Assembly (NCBI GenBank): GCA_018873225.1
Contig: JAEILZ010000005.1
Span: 2,480,001-2,544,000, forward strand
Source of the DNA: [Phialemoniopsis] sp. UDSM-2020
Taxonomy: Eukaryota; Ascomycota; Sordariomycetes; Thyridiales; Thyridiaceae
DNA: 64,000 nucleotides
Direction of reading: 5' to 3'
The notes beneath the pieces were generated by a model. The model did not search any database. It was not told where the DNA came from and saw nothing but the letters and a program-made list of their open reading frames with translations. Below are positions 12,875 through 23,042 of the stretch, piece after piece. Positions within the stretch are counted from its first letter, which is position 1. Every line of letters begins with the position of its first letter. A program made the position numbers and the translations under genes.

Positions 12875-13698
12875 ATCGGGCCGGCTTGTCGTCTTGCGAT
12901 GCCCCGGATGAGCTCGTGATTTCGCGGTCGCCTCGGAGGGTATTGGATGTTCAATGTCGCACCCAGTAATACGAGCCTCGCTTGGCAGGAGTACCTGGTC
13001 AACTGTAACGATTCAAAGAAAAGACGTCGGGTGCGAGTGTGGAGATTAGGATTGGTGTTGAGGCGGCTTGCTTTATCAGGACGTGCAGGAGAAGGGTGGT
13101 GCTGGGTGTGAATCCCGAAAGCGGGCGTTGAAGCCGAGGCAGTTGGGAACCCCGATATCACAATGATGGGTCACTCAGCCGTGGCGTCATGGTCGATGGC
13201 TCCACTCATCAATGGGTGTCTCTGGGGTAAGATTTGGGAGATGGTGGAAACCCGCCCTGAAAAATAGGCGGGCGGCACTGACCGTGCGTCGATGGAATCC
13301 TCTGGAATCAGTACATGATTCATCCATCATCAAACATTCATATTGCCTTAGACATCAGACGATACGGTAGATACTCGGGGCTTAGACAACTGCACCACCA
13401 AACAGACCACTATTCATTTTTAGCGGAAGAATGGTACTTTGAATGCTCTAGCCTTATATGTAGTCCTCGCAAGGTATCAATATACTACCGAACGAGCTCC
13501 TATTCGTCTATCCTTATGATCAAGCACTGCCCAGGAGGATTTCAACCTGAGCAACCAAGATGATTATCGTGTGTAATTGTACATGAGTCTTTTGCTTCCC
13601 TGCTTACCAGGCTGCTGAGATATCTTGGAAGAGTCACAGCTCATCGAAGTGGGTGCCTACCTAGTAACTACATCCTTCCCCAACCAAGGCACCACCCC
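12875..13698. other. intergenic: Lon promoter and Rpn1 3' region
   Basis: Both flanking genes run leftward, so this holds the Lon upstream region and the rpn1 3' UTR. Open frames here lack any recognisable family. No clear regulatory site was identified. Confidence 0.6.
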
Positions 13699-16586
13699 TT
13701 ACTTGCCATCCTCCCACTCTGGGTTCTGCAAATGAAGAATTAGTATGAATAATAATCGTATTCTCACTTGAAATCAACACATACCTTCTTCAAAATCACG
13801 AGGCCCTCGAGAGTGCTGTTCATGCTGATGTACTCCTCGTCCTCGAGCTCTGCTCGCTCGCCGAATGCGAGCAGGACTGGTGTGCTTTGCGTTTGCCAGC
13901 CAGTGATGGTCTTGGGGCGACCCGCCTGGCCGACGACATCAACTGCCTGGCCGACGCGCACGTTGACTGTCAAAGGCTTGAGATTCTCGTCGAGAGTGAC
14001 CAGGAAGCGCGGGTGCATCGCCGTCACCAGGAAGTATAGCAGGTAGTGAGAGCTCGATGTGATGAATTGCTTGGCGTCGATCATGGCCACCAGAACCGCC
14101 ATGAGACCCGCGGCCGAGACGCGGGAGAGAACCTGTCGGTCGGTGTGGAAGGGGCTGATGGACAGCGTGCCCTTGCCCATGTGCAGAAGGCCCTGGGCGA
14201 TGCGGACCATAAAGAGCGACTCTTGGTCGCGGTGGTAGTACGAGGCCAGCTGTCTCAGGAGCTGAGCCAGACGGGCGTTGTTGGTGCCGGCGCCAAGTAG
14301 ACCCATGGCGAAGATGGCATTGATGGCGACGTCGTTGTCATTGTCGTGAGAGTACCTTGACAGTGTGTCATAGACCTTCATCTGCGGGTTGCTAGGGCTG
14401 ATCAAACCCATAGCCAGAGGAACGGCCTTCCGGATGTTGGGCTCGCCGTAATGCATCAGGTGGCCGAACTGTCGCAAGACCATTTCCTGGCCCACATCTT
14501 CACCCATGGCAATCAGACCTATGCCGAGGACGGCATATGCCTGGAGCAGTTCGTCGCCCTTCTTCTCCTCCGACTCCTCGAGGTGCTCATTGCAGATGTG
14601 TAGCAGCTCCTGGATCTTTAGAACAGCGCCGGTGCCGGCCCACGCGCAAATCTCCGCGAGGATCGCAGTAGGCTTCGCGGTCGGGTGATCGACAGCCTTG
14701 AGAGTCTCGAGGATGACATCAACTTCCTCTTGGCGGCCAAAGAAGAGCAGGCCGAGGCCAAGAGCCAAGAAACGCGTCCACTTGTCAGTCAACTGGTTCT
14801 TGCGCTCGTCGTCAAGCAGGGTGGTGACAATCGCCTCGCTGACTTCGGCATGTGATGAGCCAACAAAGATCAGACCGCAAGCGAGCGCGGCCATGGCAGA
14901 TATTTGCATATCCTGGGAGGCATCGGTGATGATGGGGAGGAGCTTCTCCAGAAGGTCTTCCTTGTTGGATCCAGCATATGAGAGACCCAGACCCATAATG
15001 GAGGCGGTGCGGATCAGAGGGTTTTTGTGCTCCAGCTTCTCGTCATCGCCGAGAAGAGCAAGGGCAGGCTCCGAGTCCAGACGAACGCCAGAGTTCATGA
15101 TGCCGATGGCCAACATGGCGCCCGCCTGAATCTGTTCTTCCTCCGCATAGGTGTACTTGTCGATCTTGTCAAGGCCATTCTCAATATCCCACATGAGCAG
15201 GGTTCCGAGAGATGCCACAGTCGACATCATCCCCTCGTCTTTGGTCTTCCAGACCCAGCTCTCCTTGTCCTTTTCAACCAGCATCATCTTGTCATTGCCG
15301 AAGCCGGCGTTGACAAATGCGTTGACGAAGGCAGCGGCCAGATTGTGCCGGGCCGAATCGAGATTGGTCATACCCGCGACACGGCTGCTCTCAAGATGGC
15401 TCTTGTAGATGTCCTCGGTGGTCTTGGGATCAAGAATGTTGAGTTCCTTGCCCAACGATTTGAAGTGCTCCGAGAGTCGGATATTGCACAGACTCTCGGT
15501 GATCTGCTCATCCTCCAGCTCTTCCATACCGTCCAGCCAGATCTTTTGCCTTGCGATCAAGAAAGCCAGCTGCTTCTTCAGGGCCGGGTCGCTCGCCTGG
15601 TCGAAATCCGCCTTGATGAGGTCCATGTCGTTTAGTCGGATAGCCAGCACCATCGCCTGGGTATACTGTTTATATTCGTTATAAATCTCGTGGGCGACGC
15701 GCAGAAACTGGTCGTTATCGGGGTAGGTGAGGAGGTTGACCATGGACACCATGTATAGGCAGACCCTCGCGTAGGTGTTCTCATCCACAAACTTGGGGAG
15801 GTCCTCAATAATCTCCATCTCGCTCATCAAGTCGACGGCATCGGCTTCGGCATTGCTCTTGAGGAAGAGCGGCACCAAGACCGTCGCGAGGTCAACTAGA
15901 TCTTGCGTTGACTCCTCTGCCGTTATCCTCTTGGCGTACACTTCACCAATCTCCAGAGCAAGATGGCGTACGTATTCATGGCCCCAGGATGCGATGTCCT
16001 GGGTCGGTGCAAGAAGTCGATACTTCAAGGTGTCTTGGCGGTCCTCATCCGAGAAGGTCATACCGATGACGGAAAGCACGTCTGCTAATGAGTTCTTATC
16101 ATCGCCAGCGGGCCACTCGTCGTACAACTTGGTCATAGTCTCGTAATGCGGTCTTAGGAATTTGAGGGGTTTGGGAACGGCGGTCATTGACGAGGTCGAC
16201 GTCTTGATGAAGTTCTTCATCGCGTCTATGGCGGGCTTGTAGAGGGAAGCATCGGATTCCTGTAGTGATTTAGTCAGTCAACAAGCTGATAAGTGAGCCA
16301 GCCGCGAGAGCCTACTGTCAAGCGCTCAACGAGCATATCCAGTTCGTTCTTGAGCTGTTGGTCTTCCTCACTGAGCTCCTCCGATGCTATTGTTGATGCA
16401 TGTCAGCAAGGATATTCATCGGTGGACAGGATGAGGCTCCAGGGCAAACCAACCATCTGCCTTGTCGTCCTTGCCATTCACGACAGGCTTGCCATCTTTT
16501 CCCTTGGGCGCGTCCTCCGCCTTACCATCAACGGCCTTCTCCTTGCCCTTGTCGGTGGCCTTGGGCAGCTCGCTGTCTTGCGCCAT
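13699..16586 (-). CDS. rpn1: 26S proteasome regulatory subunit Rpn1 (PSMD2)
   Basis: Four exons: 16586-16454, 16386-16316, 16259-13785 and 13725-13699, giving 901 residues, the usual length for fungal Rpn1. It is a non-ATPase scaffold of the 19S base that docks ubiquitin, ubiquitin-like receptor proteins and Ubp6. The Lys/Asp-rich start (MAQDSELPKATDKGKE) leads into a helical N-terminal region, then proteasome/cyclosome repeats rich in Gly-Ala-Leu (segments such as IMGLGLSYAGS and NAIFAMGLLGAG), and a conserved C-terminal beta region. The last coding exon is only 27 bases and supplies the conserved ending NPEWEDGK; an unspliced reading would end wrongly in VCVDFK. It shares a 643-base divergent promoter with RIO2. 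Identification is secure. Confidence 0.96.
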
Positions 16587-17229
16587 GTTGACTAATAGCT
16601 GGGCCGGTGAATTGTGGTCAGGATGGCGTATGCGAGACCAAACAGAGTCGGAGCGAGCGTATTGCGTGAGCAAGTGCGGATGAAAAGTCGACCAGTACTG
16701 GCCGTGGAATGGTGGATGTCGAGAAGAGAGGATGAGAAAGGTGATTGAGTGGTGTGTGGGTGGGTGAAGAGGTTGATGTGAGGTAATGAGGATGAAGCTT
16801 TCAAAGCAGGTAGCACTACAGGGAGCTCGAGCCCAGGACAAGTACGCGAGGCTTTGCCGCCTAGCCCAGTTGCCCAGCTAGCACTAGAGACAACAGCACT
16901 GTGCTGAGGGCAAGCCTCAATCATTGACCCAATTAACCAGAGCTAATGGGGAGAAAAGTGGAGCTCAGCGAGGTCTGGTGCTGCGTTGGTGTGGTCGAAG
17001 CGCCTGGAAGCTGCAAATAATCCGACCTCCGATTTTCAGTCAAGGCTGGGCTCAGTGCTATCTAATCTTATCAGGAATTTTCTTATCATCCATCCCACCA
17101 TGCGACACGACATCCGGGTATTTTTTTTTGCTTTCGCGGGCATTACCTACCTCACAATTCGCAGCCGACGACAAGATATTGATACTAAATATAAGTGAAT
17201 CAGGCGCCTCGTTAAATAGCCAACCATCA
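16587..17229. other. divergent promoter between rpn1 and rio2
   Basis: Gene starts point away from each other. The space contains pyrimidine/purine-skewed stretches near both starts and one PACE-like site (listed separately). No coding frame of interest. Confidence 0.7.
16853..16861 (-). promoter_or_regulatory. PACE-like element (GGCGGCAAA) upstream of rpn1
   Basis: On the minus strand the site reads GGCGGCAAA, one base from the yeast proteasome-associated control element GGTGGCAAA bound by Rpn4. It lies about 270 bases upstream of the rpn1 ATG and in the same orientation. A single 9-base near-match can be chance, and an Rpn4-like factor in this organism is an assumption. Confidence 0.35.
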
Positions 17230-18544
17230 TGAAGTTGGACAGCAAGGCGATGCGCCACCTCGTGGCAGATGACTGGCGAGTCCTGACGGCGGCATGCACA
17301 CCCCCACCAACACCCTGACGACCCTGTACTATACTGACAATGCTGCCTAGGTCGAGACCGGTAGCAAAAACCACGAGATCGTCCCGACACCGCTAATAGA
17401 AAAGCTCTCCCGTCTGCGGGGCGGTGCCAGTGGTGTACACAGGAGCATATCGAACCTGGCCAAGATTGGCCTCATTGCACGCGTCAAGGAGGCCAAGTAC
17501 GACGGTTATCGGTTGAGTTATGGTGGACTCGACTATCTAGCGCTGCATACCTATGCAACACGAAAGGATGTCTACAGTGTAGGAAACCGCATAGGGGTCG
17601 GCAAGGAGAGCGATATTATGATCGTAGCCGATGACTCGGGGAAGCAACGAGTGCTCAAGATCCACCGCCTTGGGCGCATCTCATTCCGGACAGTCAAAGC
17701 CAACAGAGATTACCTCAAAAAGAAGCAGGGCGGCTCGTGGATGTATCTTTCGAGGCTTGCCGCCATGAAGGAGTACGCTTTCATGCAAGCCCTGAGCGAA
17801 GAGGGTTTTCCAGTCCCCGAGCCCCTGGCACAGTCTCGGCATACCATCGTCATGTCACTCATCGACGGGTTTCCTCTGCGGCAAATATCATCAATACCCG
17901 ACCCGGCCAGTCTATACGCTGAGCTCATAGCGCTTCTCCTGAGATTAGCCAGGCATGGTCTGATCCATGGCGACTACAACGAGTTCAACATCATGATCAA
18001 AGAAGAAAAAGTAGGCACCCTCGACGAAGCCGAAGCGAACCCCACAAACTCCAATGATGGCCCAGAAGCAGAAGCAGAGGCAATCAAACTAGTACCAGTC
18101 ATAATCGACTTTCCCCAGATGGTCTCCATGGACCATCAAAATGCCGAGATGTATTTTGACCGAGATGTCAATTGTATCAAGCGCTTTTTTGAGAGGCGGT
18201 TTCAGTTCATCAGCACAGAAAAGGGGCCATACTTCAAAGATGCCAAGAAGAGCGTGGGCAAGGATGGTGTCAAGCGCATCGACGCTGCCTTGGAAGCATC
18301 AGGATTCACAAAGAAGATGGCCAAGGACCTGGAGGCGGCAATGAAAGAGCAAAATGCGTCCAAAGGTGATGACGAGAGACAAAACGAGGAAGATGAGGAT
18401 TTCGACGACGATGACGACGATGACGACGATGAAGGTGATGCGAGCGAGGGAAACGAGGCAGAAACCGGTCTAGAGAACAGTGCTGCTGAGACACCCTCCG
18501 GCGACATGGCCCAATTATCGATAAGTAGCGATACGACAAAGTAG
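17230..18544 (+). CDS. RIO2-type serine/threonine kinase/ATPase, 40S maturation
   Basis: Two exons, 17230-17292 and 17351-18544, give 418 residues. Rio2 is an atypical kinase that acts as an ATPase on cytoplasmic pre-40S particles during final 18S rRNA processing. A winged-helix N-terminus (MKLDSKAMRHLVADDWRVL onward) precedes the RIO kinase domain with the flexible loop GVGKESDI, catalytic Asp229 in HGDYNEFN and metal-binding Asp274 in IDFPQ. The spacing between these aspartates is about 27 residues longer than in human RIOK2 because of an acidic Glu/Ala insert. The C-terminal tail is Asp/Glu-rich (a run of Asp around 18400-18435). The intron needs a GC donor (see separate entry). The start matches the conserved N-terminus. 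Confidence 0.95.
17293..17350 (+). other. probable GC-AG intron in rio2
   Basis: The conserved Rio2 segment VLTA-VE-GSKNHEIVP is restored only if the exon ends at the GCG Ala codon and the intron begins GCATGC and ends CTAG. A good branch site, ACTGAC, lies at 17334-17339. Reading through meets an in-frame TGA. The only nearby GT donor (17281) would delete the conserved VLTA. Confidence 0.75.
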
Positions 18545-19056
18545 ACAGAGGGCAATTTTGTTGATTTCCATGGACAAGCTTCCATAGCACACACAAATGC
18601 ACATGCACATGGACGTTGGTCATGACAAGAAATGGGTAACATTATTAATCAGTCAGTGCTATCCGATCTAGCTCCTTGAAGACCCTGATAATCGAGGCAG
18701 AGGACACTTGGAACTAGATGGTTCAACAAAAAAAAAGACACAGAGCAAGGATGTTTCCCCGGCCCCTAGGTGCAAAGCCATCCGGGCAGCTCCCAGGGTA
18801 CCGATAAAACTCATTCCATGATTCAACAACACGAGAATGTTGGAGTATGCCGCCTAGTGCTCGACAAACGCAGATTGATGTGATAATACCGCCCTCGGAT
18901 GCATCTCTGGCAACAAGAACCCAAAGGGATGTCTAGTGATGGCCAGAGATCAGATTAAGAGGGGGTTCCAAAATGGTATGATGATGAACATAGTTAATGA
19001 TGATGCAAATGCCGTGATAAGACATGCTTTTTGCAGCGCAATGATCGTCGCTCGCT
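18545..19056. other. convergent 3' regions of rio2 and the RRM gene
   Basis: Both genes end into this space. It contains a short A run near 18728 and no coding signal or recognised element. Confidence 0.6.
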
Positions 19057-21072
19057 TTAAGGGCTCTCCTTCTTGGCCGGGGACGAGGAGGAGCTGGCCT
19101 TCTTGACAGCCGGAGAGTCAACAATGGTCGTGCCTTCATTGGCTGAGCCGTTGTCGGAGGTCGCAGTCGCTTGCTCAGCCTTACATTGGCTGCAACGGAA
19201 TTAGTACCTCTCACTAGACCAATGTTTAAGATGACATACTCAGTGGCCTCACTGGCTTCATTCTCAGCATCTTCAGCGACAGTGCTGTCATGGACCGAGC
19301 GAAGAGTGGTGTTGCTTTTGACATTAGTGCAAGAGCCCAAGGCACCTGCATATGAGGGAGAACTCACTGGAAAGGAACAGAGGCTGAGCGACGTCCCCAC
19401 ATGCCAGAGGCATAGATGGTTGGGGTCATGCCGACCGCGTGAGTGCCATAGGCACCGATGTTGTATTCGTTGGTTCGATACTGGCGTCGCTCCGCGGTGA
19501 TACGCTTCAGCTCCTTCTGCGCAGGAGTGTCTGCATACCGAACCTGAATGACGAAGTGCTCGTCTCCGACTTGGATGCCATGGAAGTGCTCGATGACCTG
19601 CTCGCAGACATCACGACTCTCGAAGCTGTGAGGAGCGCGTCAGTCGCACTACTACGTGCTACGCCTGGGACAAGGAAGAATCATACCGTGCAAAACCAAC
19701 ACCTCGGCTATTGCCCATGCTGTCACGAAGAATCTTCGAGGAGACGATGTGGAAGGGTTCAAAGATCGAGGCGAGCATCTAGACAACAGTCAGATATCAC
19801 CTTAGTTGTCTAAATGGGGTTTGTTGCAAAACGACTCACGCTCTCGTTGATGTGTCTGGGAAGATTCGAGATGTAGAGATTGGTCGATCCATCGTCTCCC
19901 TCAGCCTTGAGGCGCGCATTGAAGCTCTCCTGGAGATTGCAATTCGTTAGCGAATACTTGTAAAACCCCGGCTTGTTGTTGTTGTCAAAACATACTCTGG
20001 CGAATCCAACTTCATATCCGAGACGGTAGAAGCCTCGGATGCACTTCTCAGAGTTCTTGACGTCCTTGAACTTGGCAAAGCCAAAACTAGACATTGGGTT
20101 AGCTCTGGAAATAGGGTGGGAAGAGCCAAGATGAACCACATACCCTTTGCAGGCACCAGTAGCCGTATCGATGATAGCCTTGGACTGCTCTACCTCGCCA
20201 AAACGCTCAGCGTACTTGGACAGAAGGTCGTCGTCAGTGGTGGGGTGCAGTCCGCGGATGTACACGTTGCGATTGCCTGTGATGCGGTTCTCGAGGCACT
20301 GATCAAGCGACTTGAGGTGCTCAGTCCAAACAGCGGGAACGGCCTTGGGGATTGGAGGATCTTGCATAAGCAAGCGCTCCAACTCTGGATCAGCAATTAT
20401 GGCCTTGGGGCCCTGACCAACGAAGTCTGTGATGCCTTGGCGCGGCGAGGGCGTCGTGTAGAGGGACCGGTCGTTGGACGCAATACGGGTAGCAGTGATA
20501 CGATCAGACGAGTTCATGCCAAAGGGAGTGGCTGGCGACGATTCAGTACCAGAAGTCGAGTAAGAAGCACGCCGGTTCTCGAGATCCGGGACATCGCGAG
20601 ACAGACGGTCAGAGCTGAAGCCAACAGGACGACCAGGAGTGTAGGGCAGGGCACCCTGGCCATAAGCTCCTCCAAAAGCGCCGACCGGGTACGGCATGGA
20701 ATATGCCGCGGCGGCGAAAGCAGGATCGTGGAGGACCGGAACCGTGCCAGTGTAGGGTGCGGCAAAGACAATGTTGGGATTGGCGCCGTTGACGAAGCTG
20801 GAGGGTCCAGGGATGGAGGCTCCGGCAGGAAACATTCCCTCAGTGGGCAAAGCCATGGAGTGGAACTGGTTGAGCATAGTTCCGTAGCCGGAATCGCCAA
20901 TCGAGTTGATGAGGGTGGTGCTGGCGGCGGCAATGTGATGGGGATCGTGAGGGTTCATGCTCGGGTGTCCGTAAGTCGGCGGCATGCCGGACCGACGTTG
21001 AGCCTGGACTCCGAGCTGCATGATGTCAAGTAGGCAATCGAGGGGATGCTTCTCCGAGCCTGAAGTAACCAT
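19057..21072 (-). CDS. two-RRM RNA-binding protein (MSSP/RBMS or Cip2-like)
   Basis: Seven exons: 21072-20144, 20086-19996, 19929-19840, 19778-19687, 19625-19368, 19314-19240 and 19189-19057, giving 555 residues. The first half is low complexity (Pro, Gly, Ala, Ser, Tyr). RRM1 starts near residue 268 with RNP2 NVYIRGL and RNP1 KGFGFAKF; RRM2 starts near 356 with NLYISNLP and RNP1 RGVGFARF. The tail is Ser/Lys-rich. The paired RRMs resemble the MSSP/RBMS group and fission-yeast Cip2, which bind AU-rich or single-stranded nucleic acid and influence mRNA stability; the exact target is unknown. The third-exon junction uses an intron whose length is a multiple of three, so retention would insert residues. 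The start at MVTSGSEK was chosen over the in-frame upstream MSCGNPLT without proof. Confidence 0.85.
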
Positions 21073-22560
21073 TGTCAGTGGGTTGCCGCAACTCATTGCA
21101 CAAGGGCGAGGCGATGGCAAACACTCGAAGTAAATGCAGCTGGGGATTCCACTGAGCAGACACGGAAAGGGCCGAAACCAAGAAAGCAAATGACGAAGAA
21201 GAAGATAACAGGATGCATTGTCAACTTCAAAAGAGGAATGAAGTTGACAGCTACAACAGTAGCTAGCAGTAGGTCCAAAAAGTGAATGAACATGGCTGGA
21301 AAAAGTGCAAGGTCACTCGAGACTATCGAGAGATCCTGAAAAACTGAATGACAGGTGATTGGGCAAAGACATTGCAAAACAAAACGTCTTGCTTATAGAC
21401 AATACTGAATACGTGTTTCAATGAAAACAGAATCGCAGGTGTGAAAAGAGGTGGCTTGCACATGGAGCCAGCTCAAAGTTGTTTGTCGTGATATGAGAGC
21501 TCCCATAGATAAACAAAGGCTCTTCGCTGTAACACCCCTTGAAATGCTAGGGATGAATGCAATGAAGACTCACGATGTTTATCCGAGTGTACTGCACAAG
21601 CTGATGCAGCACAGCGCCCTATGGTACTAGAGAGGTAGTTTGTTGGCTGGGAATGTTAGTACCAAAGATGGAGGTATGAAGAAAGCGAGTGCAGAGGGCC
21701 GTAAGTAACATAGATCAAGCTGTGAAGCAAGATGAAATGGTGAAGAGACTGTGGAGGAGGATTGCTGGGTCAAAGTGGTGATGCTGTGCTTGGTCAAGAC
21801 GGGGACCGGGAGAGACCAAAAGCTCAGGGTAAGGGAAGCTGATGATTTAAGGGCCTGGGCAATGTGGCGGTTGTTGCTGCCCTGAGTCGCTAGACATGCG
21901 GTTTCCAAAGAAATTCACACGCCAGAAGCAGCTGAACCGGCCGTTTCAGTTGGCATGCGCCCGGTGATGAAGAAGCGTCTGGATTGATGGATGGGCAAAT
22001 GGTAGATGTGTAGGGGAAGAAGAGAAGAAGCCTGATTGTCGATGGAGAGAGCAGGTGAGAGATGCAGAAAACCACTCACGGGACAGGGTAGATAGAGATA
22101 CTGGAAATATCCCCGAGGGCGAAGAGGATGGAAGGCACAAGCCTGCCTGAACTGCGATGGCTAGAAGAAGACGGTTAATGATGCAGTGACTGATGGCGAT
22201 GTTGTATGGCTGGTCTTGACGATATTTGATGTGGGAGGAACGAGAGGGAGAGGACGAGGATGAGGACGCGAAAGGAGGGGGGAGGTTGAGGATGAGGGCA
22301 GGAAGAAGGGACGAAGAACGCGTCTGGAGAGGCAGGAGGATCAACAATCCCTAACAAAAGGCAGGCAAGACACAAGTGACAAGTTGCCTGAGTCCGGTGT
22401 GATGAGAATCTGAGAACGAGGTCAGCCCAACGGTCAATACAAGATTCAACCAAACCGTTCACTATTTCGTCTCTTCTTGACACTAACTTGCTCACAAGTT
22501 CTGTGCGTTGTTGTAGTGACCGATCTCCCTCTATCAGCAGCTTCTTATCGTTCATTGCCC
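21073..22560 (-). promoter_or_regulatory. long upstream leader/promoter of the RRM gene
   Basis: About 1.5 kb upstream of the RRM gene reads on the minus strand as a very pyrimidine-rich stretch (densest around 22230-22340) with several short ATG-initiated frames, none resembling a known protein. This is typical of a long fungal 5' leader with upstream ORFs, possibly with a leader intron. Transcript limits cannot be seen. Confidence 0.4.
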
Positions 22561-23042
22561 TTGGCTATGAACAGATGGTTGGATGGCTTCTGAGTATACC
22601 AGGCTTTGGCAGACCCCCAGTCAAAGACAGCATCGAAACAACAGCCCCTTGACCATGACAGCCACCTTACAAACCACATGTCTCCTTTCTCTATGCTCTC
22701 ACCATTGAGCCATGTAAAGTACCAACAACCGTGTGCATAATGCCCAGGAAAAATGTGGGTTGACCTGGAGGTAGGAAGAAAAAAGAACAGTCAATTGATC
22801 TAAAACTCCACGCAATTTGTCGCTGCAGGAGGCCCACCGAAGGGAAGAGGGCGTTCTCTGCATAGCCTTCACTATATCAAGGATGTAGTCGAAGCACCTC
22901 TGATGTCTAATTCCCAATCATGCATTACCGTAGTATACCGTAGATTTTTGACACCCTGCATCCTTCACTCTTGAGGTGGCTCCAGAGCGCCTCCGTAAAG
23001 ATATTGAAAGGTGTTTTTCGCGCTATTATGGGCAATTTTATT
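22561..23042. other. intergenic, 3' of CPR
   Basis: Space between the CPR stop and the presumed RRM-gene promoter. No coding or regulatory signal recognised. Confidence 0.5.

Noticed and set aside
17281..17292. GT donor at 17281 for the rio2 intron
   Set aside because: It would avoid a GC donor but remove VLTA, which is conserved from fungi to human Rio2.
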